A stretch of 64,000 nucleotides of DNA from Lysobacteraceae bacterium (GCA_013823855.1 PNMW01000056.1:1-64000); one strand, 5' to 3'. Positions 36,510 through 46,073 are shown, counted from the first letter of the stretch. Notes: generated by a model from the letters alone, not told the origin. Numbers and translations are program-made.

Positions 36510-37970
36510 TCACCAGGTGTACGTCGCCCAGCTGCCGAGGAAATCGACGTCGCCGCCGCCCGCCGCGCGCACGTAGTCGCTGGCGAACAGATGCACGTAC
36601 GAGGCCGTCCAGACCCAGTGCCGGCCGGCTTTCCAGCTCAGCGCCGCTTCGGCGGTGTTGCCGATGTAGCGCGAGGCACCGGGCACCGGCCGCAGTTCGA
36701 TGTTGCCGGCCGGGCCATAGACGCCATCCCGCGTCGTGGCGCGCCAGAGCAGATCGGCCGCCAGGGTCGCGGTCAGCGCGCGCGTCGGCACCAGCTGCAG
36801 CGAGGGATGCAGATCGGCGATGTTGGTCGGCCGGATGAGGCTGGCGTCGTTGAAATAGCCGGACTTGAAGTACAGCGGATTGAAGCCGCCGTAGCGGCCC
36901 TCCGGCCCCCGGGTATCGCCGCTGGCGTAGTCGGCCTTGAGCCCGAGGCGCGGTTTCCAGGGCAGCGAGCGGAAGCTGTAGCCGGTGTCGGTGGCGATCG
37001 TCCAGGCCCGGATGTCGCGGTTGCCGAAGGTGCCGAACTGGACGACCGGTTCCCAGTCGTAGCTCCAGCCGCCCGCAGTTCCGGACAGCCGCGTGCCGAT
37101 GCTGTGACGATCCTCGGCGGCGCTGCCGCGGATGTAGCGGCGCGTGTCGTAGTGGGCGCCGAGGTAGTAGACATCGATGGTCGCCGGCAGCTTCAGGCGC
37201 GTCGGCACCGAGCCGTAGACGCCCCACAGGCTCTGGCCATCGTTCTCGCCATCGAACTGATGCCGGGATTCCTGTCCGGGCCGGACCAGGAAGGCATAGA
37301 GCCGCGCCGTGCCCTGCGCCGCGATGATCTGCACGCCGTCGAACTTGTACGGCACGTTCGGCGCCGCGCGGGTCGCGATCAGCCGCGCGGAGCCGTAGTT
37401 CATGCTGAAGCGTCCGGCGCGGGCAATCACCTTCGGCCCGTCCGGCGCAGGATTCCCCCAGGTGCAGTCGACGAAAGCCTGCTGCAGGTCGAGCGGGTTC
37501 TGGTTGATCGGCGAGGCACGGTCGCGATCGCCGAACTGCAATGCCGACAGTCCCTGGACGAAGACGCGCAGCCGCTGGTCGACGTGCAGATCGGCGTGCA
37601 GCGCGATCCGCTGCAACAGGTAGGCGGGATCGTCCGGCCCGTCGCCGGTGCCGAAGCCGGCGTTGTCGAAGCGCTCGTAGCGTTCGCGCAGTTCGCCGCC
37701 GAAACTCAGGTAGCGATGGGGATCACTCGGGCTCAGCGCGATGTACTTCGCCGGATCGAAGAAATCGCTGCGATTGAGCGGATCGGCGAGGCTGTCGTAA
37801 CGCTCGTTGAAGCGCAGCAGGGTGTACGGCGGCGGATGCGGATCGGGCGCGGCGGCGTTGGTGTACTCCGAGAGCACCGAGGTTGCCGGATCGACGGTCG
37901 TCGTCTCCGCCGCTGCCAGCCCGAAGGCCGGCAGGGCGAGCGCGATGACGCTCAGCGAGCGGACGTGCAT
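36510..37970 (-). CDS. Alginate-export (AlgE-like) outer-membrane protein
   Basis: A 486-residue barrel of the alginate_exp family: signal peptide ([16 protein letters not shown]), then [20 protein letters not shown] typical of the first strand, [17 protein letters not shown] in the middle and SWATYTW at the end. Many members export or import compounds other than alginate, and no alginate biosynthesis genes are near. Its start overlaps the end of the DoxX gene by 19 bp, so it belongs to the DoxX-DUF1275-amidohydrolase run. Confidence 0.8.
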   Translation of the reverse strand: MHVRSLSVIALALPAFGLAAAETTTVDPATSVLSEYTNAAAPDPHPPPYTLLRFNERYDSLADPLNRSDFFDPAKYIALSPSDPHRYLSFGGELRERYERFDNAGFGTGDGPDDPAYLLQRIALHADLHVDQRLRVFVQGLSALQFGDRDRASPINQNPLDLQQAFVDCTWGNPAPDGPKVIARAGRFSMNYGSARLIATRAAPNVPYKFDGVQIIAAQGTARLYAFLVRPGQESRHQFDGENDGQSLWGVYGSVPTRLKLPATIDVYYLGAHYDTRRYIRGSAAEDRHSIGTRLSGTAGGWSYDWEPVVQFGTFGNRDIRAWTIATDTGYSFRSLPWKPRLGLKADYASGDTRGPEGRYGGFNPLYFKSGYFNDASLIRPTNIADLHPSLQLVPTRALTATLAADLLWRATTRDGVYGPAGNIELRPVPGASRYIGNTAEAALSWKAGRHWVWTASYVHLFASDYVRAAGGGDVDFLGSWATYTW

Positions 37971-38359
37971 GGCTTGCTCGCCGCAGGTGATTGCAGCGCA
38001 ATCAAGGCGATCAGCAGGAAGCCGCCGACCAGCCCGGCGTGTTCGAGAAAGGCGTTGAGATTGTGGAAACGCTCGATGCCGCTCATGGTCCAGAACGGAT
38101 GACCGATGACGGTGGCGATCACCGTGAAGCCGGCCAGCACCGCTGCGCCGAGCGCGGCCAGTCGGCCGCGTGCAAACAGCACGAGCGCCGAGCCACCGAG
38201 CTGCACGGCGATCGTCGCGGCCGCGAACAGCGCGGCCGGTTGCAGGCCGAAGTGCTGCTGCTCGGCGATCGCCGCCGGGAAGTCGAGCAGCTTGGCGACG
38301 CCGCTGTAGACATAGGCCAGGCACAGCCCGGCACGGGCCAGCCAGAAGGCGGCGTTCAT
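37952..38359 (-). CDS. DoxX-like membrane protein
   Basis: A 135-residue protein with four hydrophobic helices, starting FWLARAGLCLAYVYSGVAKL, followed by FPAAIAEQQHFGLQ and a GHPFWTMSG-type loop seen in DoxX/SURF4-like proteins. Roles in quinone or sulfur redox chemistry are suggested for some members, none proven here. It overlaps the DUF1275 gene by 4 bp and the porin gene by 19 bp. Confidence 0.75.
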   Translation of the reverse strand: MNAAFWLARAGLCLAYVYSGVAKLLDFPAAIAEQQHFGLQPAALFAAATIAVQLGGSALVLFARGRLAALGAAVLAGFTVIATVIGHPFWTMSGIERFHNLNAFLEHAGLVGGFLLIALIALQSPAASKPCTSAR

Positions 38360-39069
38360 GAGCGCGCTTCCGGAGCCACGGCCAGGCGCGAGACCAGCAC
38401 GATCGCCAGCATCGGCAGCAGCAGGCAGACGATGCCGATCTGCATCAGCAGCACCGCACCGGCCGCCGCACCGACGGCGAAGGCGAGCACCGGCGGCCAC
38501 ATCTTGCTGATCCGGGCTTTCGTCGTGGCCCGGTTGTCGGCGTTGGAGCCACGCAGCAGGTCGACGCTGTCGATCACCACCTGGGTGACGTTGCCGGTCA
38601 TCACCGTGGTCGGCGACAGGCTGGTGAAGACCAGCCGCGAGGCCGCGTTCTGCACGCCCATCGCGGCGACGCCGAGCAGGCCGGCGATCACCGCGCCAGG
38701 AGCATCGGCGTGGATGATCGGCGCTGCCAGCAACGCCACGACGAGGAAGCCGCCGAGCAGGACGATCTGCGCCCACAGCACCGGTGTCAGCGACCGTCGT
38801 TGCCGACGCTCGCGTCTGCGCACGTAAGCCGTGGTGATCGCCACCGCGACGATGAACACCGGCAGCGCCAGCAGCTTGGCGAGCACGCCGGCATGAGCCG
38901 GTTGCACCAGCGACGCGCCGATCAGCACGAAGTTGCCGGTGACGTGCGCGGTGAACAGGCCGAACAGGGCGATGAAGCCGACGGTATCGACATAGCCGGC
39001 GACGAAGCTCAGCAGTGGCGCGACAGTGCCCGGTCGGGTGATGGGTGCGACGGAAATGGAGTCGGCCAT
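38356..39069 (-). CDS. DUF1275 (YoaK-like) membrane protein
   Basis: A 237-residue protein with six or seven TM helices and the DUF1275 signature FVAGYVDTVGFIALFGLFTAH followed by VTGNFV; a second VMTGNVTQV repeat lies in the middle, indicating an internal duplication. No transported substrate is known. It follows the amidohydrolase gene by 2 bp and overlaps the DoxX gene by 4 bp. Confidence 0.85.
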   Translation of the reverse strand: MADSISVAPITRPGTVAPLLSFVAGYVDTVGFIALFGLFTAHVTGNFVLIGASLVQPAHAGVLAKLLALPVFIVAVAITTAYVRRRERRQRRSLTPVLWAQIVLLGGFLVVALLAAPIIHADAPGAVIAGLLGVAAMGVQNAASRLVFTSLSPTTVMTGNVTQVVIDSVDLLRGSNADNRATTKARISKMWPPVLAFAVGAAAGAVLLMQIGIVCLLLPMLAIVLVSRLAVAPEARS

Positions 39070-39071
39070 GA

Positions 39072-41039
39072 TCAGAAGGCCCAGCAGGAGCAGCCGAGCG
39101 CACCCCAGAAACCATTCTGGTCGTCGGTCGCGGAGGTGACGGCACGGCCATGGGCATGGCCGTGGACATTGCAGCTCGACGCGCAGGCGCAAGCTGCCCG
39201 CGCCATGGCATGCACGGCTTCCCGATCGGGCTTGTAGTACTTGCTGCCGAAGTTGACTGGCGACCAGTCCGGCATCGCCGGCGGCAGGGCCGGTGCCAGT
39301 GGCTTGAACTCGTCATCGCCGTAGACCGGCTTGCCGCCGACCACGGTCAACACCGAGACCAGATGGCGGATCTGGTCTTCCGGCACGCTGAAGTAGTCGG
39401 CCGACAGCAGCGCGAAGTCGGCGAGCTGGCCGATCTTGATCTGGCCCTTGGCGCCTTCCTCGTTCGAGAACCAGGCGTTGGCCTTGGTGTACATGCTCAG
39501 CGCGGTTTCGCGGTCGACGAGGTTGGCCGGCGGGTACATGCGGGTGCCGCCCACGGTCTTGCCGGTGCTCAGCCACCACAGCGCATTCCAGGGGTCGTAG
39601 CTGGCAACGCGCGTGGCATCGGTGCCGGCGCCGACGTGGACGCCCATCTCCAGCATCCGCTTGTACGGCGGCGTGCGTTCGACGGCCTTCGCACCGTAGC
39701 GCTCGATGAAGTATTCGCCCTGGTACGACATCCGGTGCTGGATCGCGATGCCGCCGCCGAGCCGGGCGATGCGTTCGATATTGCGGTCGCTGACCGTTTC
39801 GGCGTGATCGAAGAACCAGTGCAGGCCGTCGAACGGAAGGTCGCGGCTGACCTTCTCGAACACGTCCAGCGCCCGGCCGATCGATTCGTCGTAGGTCGCA
39901 TGCAGGCGGAACGGCCAGCGGTTGCCGACCAGCACGCGGACCACCGCTTCGAGCTCGTTCTCCATGCCGGCCGGCAGTTCCGGACGCGGCTGGCGGAAGT
40001 CCTCGAAATCGGCCGCCGAGAACACCAGCATCTCGCCGGCGCCGTTGTGGCGGTACATCGCATCGCCCTGGCCGGGCTTGACGAGCTTCGCCCAGTTCCT
40101 GAAGTCCGACACCTCTTCCTTCGGCTTCTGGGTGAACAGGTTGTAGGCGATGCGCAGGGTCAGCTCGCCGGCGGCGTGCAGGTCCTCGATCACCTGATAG
40201 TCGTCCGGGTAATTCTGGAAGCCGCCGCCGGCATCGACGACGCTGGTGACGCCGAGGCGATTCATCTCGCGCATGAAATGGCGCGTCGAGTTCTTCTGGT
40301 ATTCGACCGGCAGCTTCGGGCCCTTGGCCAGCGCCGAATAGAGCAGCAGCGCATTGGGCTCGGCGAGCAGCAGGCCGGTGGGCTCGCCGCGGCTGTCCTT
40401 GACGATCCAGCCTCCGGGCGGATTCGGCGTGTCTCGGGTGTAGCCGACCGCGCGCAGCGCAGCCGCGTTGAGCAGCGCGCGATCGTAGAGATGGAGGATG
40501 AACACCGGTGTATCGGGGGCCGCTGCATTCAGCTCGTCGAGCGTCGGCAGCCGCTTCTCGGCGAACTGCCATTCGCTGAAGCCGCCGACCACTCGGATCC
40601 ATTGCGGGGCTGGCGTGCGGGCGACCTGCTCGCGCAGCATCCGCATGGCATCGGCGAGCGACGGCACGCCGTCCCAGCGCAGTTCGAGGTTGTAGTTCAG
40701 GCCGCCGCGGATGACGTGGATGTGGGAGTCGATCAGGCCGGGAATCAGGCGCCGCTTGCCGGCGTCGACGATCTGCGTGCCGACACCGGCAAGCTTCATC
40801 ACCTCGTCGTTGCTGCCGACGGCGACAAAGCGGCCATCGGCCACCGCCAGCGCCGCAGCCTGCGGCTTCTGGCGATCGAGCGTGGTGATCCGGGCATTGC
40901 GGACGATCAGGCTGGGCGTGTCGGTCATCGGGGAATCTCCAGATCTAGTTTTCGCGAAGGCGCTGCCGAGCCAGCTGCTGGCAGCGATTCCGGCGGCGGC
41001 CTGCAGCGCCCGGCGACGGTCCTGATCAAGTGGCTTCAT
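39072..41039 (-). CDS. Amidohydrolase-family protein (YtcJ-like) with Cys/His-rich tail
   Basis: A 655-residue metal-dependent hydrolase of the amidohydrolase-3/YtcJ group: the first metal motif is HIH at 106-108 (PGLIDSHIHV), with FDHAETVSD and GTDATRV later, the latter giving the catalytic Asp. The start at 41039 gives a Tat-like leader (DRRRALQAAAGIAASS) and has GGAG 10 bp upstream; an internal ATG at 40928 also has a ribosome site. Unusually, the last 45 residues hold CACASSC, HGHAHG and CSCWAF, a potential extra metal site not expected for the family. The substrate is unknown. Confidence 0.82.
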   Translation of the reverse strand: MKPLDQDRRRALQAAAGIAASSWLGSAFAKTRSGDSPMTDTPSLIVRNARITTLDRQKPQAAALAVADGRFVAVGSNDEVMKLAGVGTQIVDAGKRRLIPGLIDSHIHVIRGGLNYNLELRWDGVPSLADAMRMLREQVARTPAPQWIRVVGGFSEWQFAEKRLPTLDELNAAAPDTPVFILHLYDRALLNAAALRAVGYTRDTPNPPGGWIVKDSRGEPTGLLLAEPNALLLYSALAKGPKLPVEYQKNSTRHFMREMNRLGVTSVVDAGGGFQNYPDDYQVIEDLHAAGELTLRIAYNLFTQKPKEEVSDFRNWAKLVKPGQGDAMYRHNGAGEMLVFSAADFEDFRQPRPELPAGMENELEAVVRVLVGNRWPFRLHATYDESIGRALDVFEKVSRDLPFDGLHWFFDHAETVSDRNIERIARLGGGIAIQHRMSYQGEYFIERYGAKAVERTPPYKRMLEMGVHVGAGTDATRVASYDPWNALWWLSTGKTVGGTRMYPPANLVDRETALSMYTKANAWFSNEEGAKGQIKIGQLADFALLSADYFSVPEDQIRHLVSVLTVVGGKPVYGDDEFKPLAPALPPAMPDWSPVNFGSKYYKPDREAVHAMARAACACASSCNVHGHAHGRAVTSATDDQNGFWGALGCSCWAF

Positions 41040-41044
41040 TCGGG

Positions 41045-41317
41045 TTAGCTCCTCGAGTTCGGTGCTTCCGGCGCGGCTGATTTCGCCGCCGGCAGTTCGC
41101 CGAACAGATGCTCGCCGCATTGCGCCTTGACCCAGCCGATGGTCACCGGCTCGCCGATGAACACACGCTTGGCCAGTGGCACCGCCTGCTCGCCGAGCAG
41201 GATGCCCATCAGCCCGAGCAGGGCGATCACCGGCGGGGCCGGCGAGCGCACGTTCAGCAGCGCGTAGATCGCGCCGACCAGCAGGCCGGCGGCCAGCGAC
41301 AGCAGATACATCTTCAT
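41045..41317 (-). CDS. XapX-domain small membrane protein
   Basis: A 90-residue protein with two helices forming the XapX (DUF1427) domain: LLSLAAGLLVGAIYALLNVR, then SPAPPVIALLGLMGILLGEQ. XapX proteins often sit beside amidohydrolase and isochorismatase-type genes, as here. The C-terminal 35 residues (KAQCGEHLFG and beyond) are soluble. Function unknown. Confidence 0.85.
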   Translation of the reverse strand: MKMYLLSLAAGLLVGAIYALLNVRSPAPPVIALLGLMGILLGEQAVPLAKRVFIGEPVTIGWVKAQCGEHLFGELPAAKSAAPEAPNSRS

Positions 41318-41398
41318 GGCGGCGTCTCCATCTGCGAGGGACAGCTTCAGGCTGCGGACGATCGGGCCGGCGGGCGGCCGATCGTCCGAGTTGCGGGC

Positions 41399-42106
41399 TC
41401 AGCCGTGCGCGGCGGGCGCCGGGATCGTGTAGGGGGAGAGCACCGTCGGCGGCGCGCCATGCACCATCGTGTAGGCGTACTCGACGCCGACGCCGTAGGC
41501 ACCGCTGTGGGTCTTGACGATGTCCATTACCGCGTCATAGGTATCGCGCTGCGCCCAGTCGCGCTGCCATTCGAGCAGGGTCGACAGTGCGGTGACCGGC
41601 TTGGCGCCGGCCTGGTAGACGCGCTTCATGGCGTTGTCGTGGGCCAGCAGGCTGACGTCGCCGCAGCAGTCTTCGGCGACATAGACCTCGTAGCCGTCGT
41701 GGATCGCCTGGATGGTCGGCAGGGCGACGCAGGTTTCGGTCCACAGGCCGGTCAGCACGATCTTCTTGCGGCCGGTCTTCTCGATCGCGGCGACGAAATT
41801 GGCGTCGTCCCAGGAATTCATCGAGGTGCGCTCGATCGGCTCGACACCAGGCAGTGCGGCCAGCAGCTGCGGCCAGGTATTGCCGCTGAAGGCCTTGCTC
41901 TCGACGGTCGACAGCACCACCGGAATGCCGAACACCTGGGCCGCCTTGGCCAGCAGCACGTTGTTGTTGATGATCGTCTGGCGATCGTGGCTGGACACGC
42001 CGAACAGCATCTGCGGCTGCAGGTCGATCATGGCGAGCACGCAGTTGTCCGGCGTCAGCAGGCCTTTTTCCGAACGCTTGGCGAGGGTGGTGGTGATGCT
42101 TGACAT
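41399..42106 (-). CDS. Isochorismatase-fold hydrolase (YcaC-like)
   Basis: A 235-residue cysteine hydrolase: the catalytic Asp lies in LAMIDLQPQML, and the nucleophile Cys in LTGLWTETCVALPT, with a cis-peptide region preceding it. YcaC-like enzymes are nicotinamidase-like amidases with unknown natural substrate. It is in the gene run between XapX and pirin, probably under the LysR regulator at 43025. Confidence 0.87.
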   Translation of the reverse strand: MSSITTTLAKRSEKGLLTPDNCVLAMIDLQPQMLFGVSSHDRQTIINNNVLLAKAAQVFGIPVVLSTVESKAFSGNTWPQLLAALPGVEPIERTSMNSWDDANFVAAIEKTGRKKIVLTGLWTETCVALPTIQAIHDGYEVYVAEDCCGDVSLLAHDNAMKRVYQAGAKPVTALSTLLEWQRDWAQRDTYDAVMDIVKTHSGAYGVGVEYAYTMVHGAPPTVLSPYTIPAPAAHG

Positions 42107-42197
42107 GGCGATTCTCCGTTCAGGGATGGTGGTGCGGCGGTGTGGCGGGCGGATGGGTGAAACCTTCGGGATGCTTCGGTGTGTCTCGGGTCGCGGA

Positions 42198-42920
42198 TCA
42201 GTTGCGGCGTGACGGCGGTTCGCCCGGCAGGTCGAAGACCAGCACTTCGGCGTGTTCGCCATCGCCCAGGCGCACTTCCGCGAGCGACTCGACCTTCAGC
42301 GCGTCGCCGGCCGCGAGCCGTACGCCGTTGGCGCTGATCGCGCCGCGAGCCAGGTGCACGTAGGCGCGGCGGCCGGGGGCGAGCGTCAGGGTCGCGGTCT
42401 CGCTGCCGTCGAACAGGCCGGCGTACAGCCGGGCGTCCTGGTGGACGCGCACCGAGCCCTCCGCCGAATCCGGCGACGCGATCAGCCGCAGGCGGCCGCG
42501 CTTGTCGGCATCGTCGAAACGCTTTTCCTCGTAGCTCGGCGCGATGCCGGTTTCGCTCGGCTGGATCCAGATCTGCAGGAAGTGCACGGGACGCGACTGC
42601 GAGGGGTTGAACTCGCTGTGGCGCACGCCGGTGCCGGCGCTCATCCGCTGCACGTCGCCGGGGCGGATCACCGAACCGTTGCCGAGCGAATCCTGGTGCG
42701 CCAGTTCGCCGGCCAGCACGTAGCTGATGATTTCCATGTCGCGATGGCCGTGGGTGCCGAAGCCGTTGCCGGGCTGCACGCGGTCCTCGTTGATCACCCG
42801 CAGCGGGCCGTACTCGACGTGCTCCGGGTCGAAGTAGCCGCCGAACGAAAAGCTGTGATGGGAATCGAGCCAGCCGTGGTTGGCGTGGCCGCGGTCGCTG
42901 GCGAGTCGGATCTGGTTCAT
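42198..42920 (-). CDS. Pirin-family protein (YhaK-type)
   Basis: A 240-residue bicupin. The N-terminal cupin has the metal site HGHRDMEIISYVLAGEL with GTGVRHSEFN, and SFGGYFDPEHVEYGPLRVINED matches YhaK/YhhW pirins, some of which have quercetin dioxygenase activity. It is transcribed away from the LysR gene across a 104-bp gap containing a LysR-type dyad. Confidence 0.9.
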   Translation of the reverse strand: MNQIRLASDRGHANHGWLDSHHSFSFGGYFDPEHVEYGPLRVINEDRVQPGNGFGTHGHRDMEIISYVLAGELAHQDSLGNGSVIRPGDVQRMSAGTGVRHSEFNPSQSRPVHFLQIWIQPSETGIAPSYEEKRFDDADKRGRLRLIASPDSAEGSVRVHQDARLYAGLFDGSETATLTLAPGRRAYVHLARGAISANGVRLAAGDALKVESLAEVRLGDGEHAEVLVFDLPGEPPSRRN

Positions 42921-42994
42921 GGCGTGGTCTCCGGTGGGTGTGGAAACAATCTATTCGCCGGCTGCTCTATAAAAAAGCTCGATTAATGGATGCC

Positions 42995-43013
42995 ATCAAT
43001 CAACTAACTTGAT
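42995..43013. promoter_or_regulatory. LysR-type dyad between pirin and LysR genes
   Basis: ATCAA and TTGAT arms (T-N11-A type, 19 bp) lie 12 bp before the LysR start in an AT-rich patch of an otherwise GC-rich region. Position fits autorepression of the regulator and activation of the divergent pirin run. Confidence 0.5.
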
Positions 43014-43024
43014 ATGTTCCGGCC

Positions 43025-43924
43025 ATGGCACAGACCCGAACCTCGCTGGATCAATGGGCCGTGCTGGCTGCGGTGATCGATCACGGCGGCTACGCCCAGG
43101 CCGCCGCTGTGCTCAACAAGAGCCAGCCGGCGATCAGTTACGCGCTGGCCCGGCTGCAGGAAGCGCTCGACGTGCCGCTGCTGGTCGTCGAGGGCCGCCG
43201 GGCAGTGCTGACCGAGCACGGCCGGGTGCTGCTGCAGCGTGCCCGGCCGCTGCTGCGCGATCTCGAAACCCTCGAACTGCTGGCGCGCAAGCTCAAGCAG
43301 GGCTGGGAGCCGGAGCTGCGGCTGGTGGTCGATGTCGCGTTCCCGCGCCGCCTGCTGCTGGCGATCGTCGCCGAGCTGCAGCAGCTGTGCCCGAGCACGC
43401 AGATCCAGGTGTCCGACGCGGTGCTGTCCGGCGCCGAGGAAGCGATCGAGGACGGCAACGCCGACGTGGTGGTCACCACCCGGGTGCCGCAGGGTTTTCT
43501 CGGCAGCTTCCTGATGGACATCCGCTTCGTCGCCATCGCCAGCCCGAAGCATCCGCTGTTCGAGGTCGAGGTGCCGCTGGCCGTCGAGCACCTGGCCCGC
43601 CACGTTCAGTCGGTGGTGCGGGATTCCGGCCGCCGGCATCCGCGCAACGAAGGCTGGCTGGGCGCTGATCGCCGCTGCACGGTCAGCAGCATCGAAGCCT
43701 CGCTGGCGATGGTGAAGGCCGGGCTGGGCTATGCCTGGCTGCCCGAACATCTGATCGCATCATCGCTGGCCGATGGCACGGTGCGGCCGCTGCCACTGGC
43801 GGTGGGCGGCCGGCGCAACATGGAGCTGTATCTGGTGCAGGTCCGCCCGGAACTGGCCGGCCCGGCGGCACGCCTGGCGGTGGAATGCTTCGAGCGCCAC
43901 GTGCCGGTGGTGCGCAACGCCTGA
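43025..43924 (+). CDS. LysR-family transcriptional regulator
   Basis: A 299-residue LysR protein: N-terminal winged HTH (AVIDHGGYAQAAAVLNKSQP, then AISYALARLQEALD) and a periplasmic-binding-like effector domain. It is divergent from the pirin, isochorismatase, XapX and amidohydrolase genes, its most likely targets, with a dyad in the gap. The inducer is unknown. Confidence 0.9.
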   Translation: MAQTRTSLDQWAVLAAVIDHGGYAQAAAVLNKSQPAISYALARLQEALDVPLLVVEGRRAVLTEHGRVLLQRARPLLRDLETLELLARKLKQGWEPELRLVVDVAFPRRLLLAIVAELQQLCPSTQIQVSDAVLSGAEEAIEDGNADVVVTTRVPQGFLGSFLMDIRFVAIASPKHPLFEVEVPLAVEHLARHVQSVVRDSGRRHPRNEGWLGADRRCTVSSIEASLAMVKAGLGYAWLPEHLIASSLADGTVRPLPLAVGGRRNMELYLVQVRPELAGPAARLAVECFERHVPVVRNA

Positions 43925-43967
43925 GCCGGGGCCTGAGCCCAGGGGGCCCGAGTCAGCGGGATGCCGC

Positions 43968-44789
43968 TCAGTGCCCTGCGGCCAGCGACCGCAGATACGG
44001 CTCGATATCGGTGGCAATCGCGTCGATCCGGCGCAGCCGCTCGAAGTGGGCAAAGGCCTGCGGAAATTCGGCCCGGCTGGCTTCCCCGAGCATCGGCCGC
44101 AGGTTCGAGCGCAGCAGCAGATCACCATGCAGCTGCTCGTTGTGGAGCAGCGCCAGCTCGGCGACGAAGCCGATATCGGCCAAGGTCAAGCGATCGCCGA
44201 CCAGGAACCCGTCCCGCCCGCGCAGTGCCTGCTCGATGCCGCCCATGTAGCTGGCGAAGGCCTGCACGGTGCTGCCGTGGATATCGGCGCTGACCGATCC
44301 CGCGCGCAGCGCCAGCACGTAGATCTGGGTGTCACGGGCAAACAGCAGGCTGGCGTCGAGGAAGCTGTCGATCCGCGACGCGCTGAAGGCGTCGTCGCCA
44401 TAGAGCCTGGCCTGATCGTGGCCGAGCCGGGCCACCGCCCGCATGATACTGTTCGACTCGAAAATGCCGACCTTGCCGTCCAGGCTGAAGGCGGCCGGAA
44501 CGGTGCCGAACGGATGCGCTTCGAGAAACGCCGCGGTCTTGTACAGCGTGCTGGAGAAGCCCTTGCGCGCGCTGCGGGCGAGATGCTCCAGCGATCCACG
44601 TTCGCCTTCCGGCAGCGGGCGGGCATCGAAGTCCCAGAGCCAGTCCGCCAGCTCGGCCGGCGAGGCACCGCGCAGCTCGACGGTGACGCCGCAGAGCCGG
44701 GCCGCGATCGTCGCTTTCGAAAGGCGCGGGTTCGGAAGATAGGAAAAGATCCGCAGGCCGCGCGGTTCGCCGTCCGGGTTGGACGTCAT
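43968..44789 (-). CDS. Glutathione S-transferase-family protein
   Basis: A 273-residue protein with a thioredoxin-like N-terminal domain (LRIFSYLPNPRLSKATIAAR, then GTVPAAFSLDGKVGIFESNSI, the latter matching the GSH-binding cis-Pro and Glu-Ser site) and an all-helical C-terminal domain (LTLADIGFVAELALLH). The insertion of about 30 residues in the N-terminal domain makes it longer than typical GSTs and closer to eEF1-gamma-like proteins. It overlaps the flavodoxin-like gene by 4 bp. Confidence 0.8.
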   Translation of the reverse strand: MTSNPDGEPRGLRIFSYLPNPRLSKATIAARLCGVTVELRGASPAELADWLWDFDARPLPEGERGSLEHLARSARKGFSSTLYKTAAFLEAHPFGTVPAAFSLDGKVGIFESNSIMRAVARLGHDQARLYGDDAFSASRIDSFLDASLLFARDTQIYVLALRAGSVSADIHGSTVQAFASYMGGIEQALRGRDGFLVGDRLTLADIGFVAELALLHNEQLHGDLLLRSNLRPMLGEASRAEFPQAFAHFERLRRIDAIATDIEPYLRSLAAGH

Positions 44790-45349
44790 GGGCCGGCGAA
44801 GCGCCTTGCGGTGCTGGCCACGCGCTGGCCGAGCAGGCGGGCGGTCTGCAGATCGCTCGCCGGCGGCGCGATATCCGGCCCCTGATCGAAGTTGGCCTGC
44901 GCCATCGCGCCGATCCAGCTGCCGAGCCGGTTGATGTCGCCGACCGAACCGGTGCTGACATTGTTGCCGGGCATCAGGCCGGTGCTGACCCAGAGCATGC
45001 CGTGCTGCGCGGCGAAGATCGCCAGCGAGACCAGGGTGTTGAGCTTGTCGCCACTCTGGCTGGACGAGGTGGTGAAACCGGCGGCGAGCTTGTCGGCCCA
45101 TTCCTGCTTCATCCAGCGCGACGAGCTTGCCTCCATGAACGTCTTGAACACCGCCGACGGCCCGCCCATGTAGGTCGGGCAGCCGAAGATCATGCCGGCG
45201 CTGGCCTGCAGCGCGTCCCACGGAATGTCCCGGGCGACATCGACGATCAGCGCCTTCGCGTGGCCCGATTGCTCGACACCCTCGGCCACCGCATGGGCCT
45301 GGCGGGCGGTGTGGCCGTAACCGCTGTGGAACACGACGGCAATCTGCAT
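44786..45349 (-). CDS. Flavodoxin-like NAD(P)H:quinone oxidoreductase
   Basis: A 187-residue flavodoxin-fold protein: FMN phosphate loop VVFHSGYGHTARQA, then GCPTYMGGPSAVFKTFMEASS and a GLMPGNNV loop. It resembles WrbA-like two-electron quinone reductases or NADPH-dependent FMN reductases. Together with the overlapping GST gene it looks like a redox or electrophile response pair. It is divergent from a TetR gene, with tandem operators in the gap. Confidence 0.83.
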   Translation of the reverse strand: MQIAVVFHSGYGHTARQAHAVAEGVEQSGHAKALIVDVARDIPWDALQASAGMIFGCPTYMGGPSAVFKTFMEASSSRWMKQEWADKLAAGFTTSSSQSGDKLNTLVSLAIFAAQHGMLWVSTGLMPGNNVSTGSVGDINRLGSWIGAMAQANFDQGPDIAPPASDLQTARLLGQRVASTARRFAGP

Positions 45350-45393
45350 GACAAGCGCCTCCGGGTGCGTCTGGCATCCGTGGTACTAAAGCC

Positions 45394-45428
45394 TACCAAT
45401 CGGTATGGAAACCCTATACCGCATGGTA
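45394..45428. promoter_or_regulatory. Tandem TACC-N4-GGTA operators
   Basis: Two identical palindromes, TACC-AATC-GGTA (45394-45405) and TACC-GCAT-GGTA (45417-45428), have centres 23 bp apart, about two helical turns. They lie between the divergent flavodoxin-like and TetR genes and probably form the TetR operator controlling both. Confidence 0.65.
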
Positions 45429-45473
45429 TATTTTGGTCAACCGAAATGGATGTGGCGTGGAAAACCGGCAGGC

Positions 45474-46073
45474 ATGGCCAGAAAGATCGAACGGGAAGAG
45501 GCACTGGATCGCGCGCTGACCCTGTTCTGGGACCACGGCTACCGCGGCACCTCGATGGAGATGCTCACCACCACGCTCGGGGTCGAGAAGCCCAGCGTCT
45601 ACGCCAGCTTCGGCAGCAAGCAGCAGCTGTATCTCGAAGCGCTCGACCAGTACCGGCAACTGGTGATCGACACCGTGCAGGCCTCGCTGAACGACGCGCC
45701 CAGTGCCCGCGCCGGGCTGGATCGCACCGTTCGCAGGATGATGGCGCGCGGCGGGCGCAGCGAGCGCAAGGGCTGCTTCGCGACCAACTCGGCGCTCGAA
45801 CGCGCCGACAACGATCCCGAGGTGCAGGCCATCATCCGCGAAACCTTCGCGCAGCTGACCACGGTGTTCCGCAAGGCAGTGCAGCGGGGGCAGGCCGAGG
45901 GTTCGGTGCGTGGTGATCGCAGCGCCGAGCTGCTGGCGCATTACCTCGTCAACGGCATCGAAGGCGCGCGCATCCTCGAACGGACCAAGGCCTCGAACCG
46001 GGTGATGGGCGAGGCTGCCGTACTGACCCTGAGCATTCTCGATCCGCCGGCTGCCGCGCGGCCGCAGCCCTGA
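45474..46073 (+). CDS. TetR-family transcriptional regulator
   Basis: A 199-residue TetR regulator: HTH at the N-terminus (ALTLFWDHGYRGTSMEMLTT, then LGVEKPSVYASFGSKQQLYL) and a ligand-binding helical domain with a conserved GRSERKGCFATNS segment typical of the YjdC/AcrR-like group acting on electrophile or quinone responses. The ATG at 45474 is taken because the upstream frame crosses the operators. It precedes an SDR gene by 27 bp. Confidence 0.9.
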   Translation: MARKIEREEALDRALTLFWDHGYRGTSMEMLTTTLGVEKPSVYASFGSKQQLYLEALDQYRQLVIDTVQASLNDAPSARAGLDRTVRRMMARGGRSERKGCFATNSALERADNDPEVQAIIRETFAQLTTVFRKAVQRGQAEGSVRGDRSAELLAHYLVNGIEGARILERTKASNRVMGEAAVLTLSILDPPAAARPQP

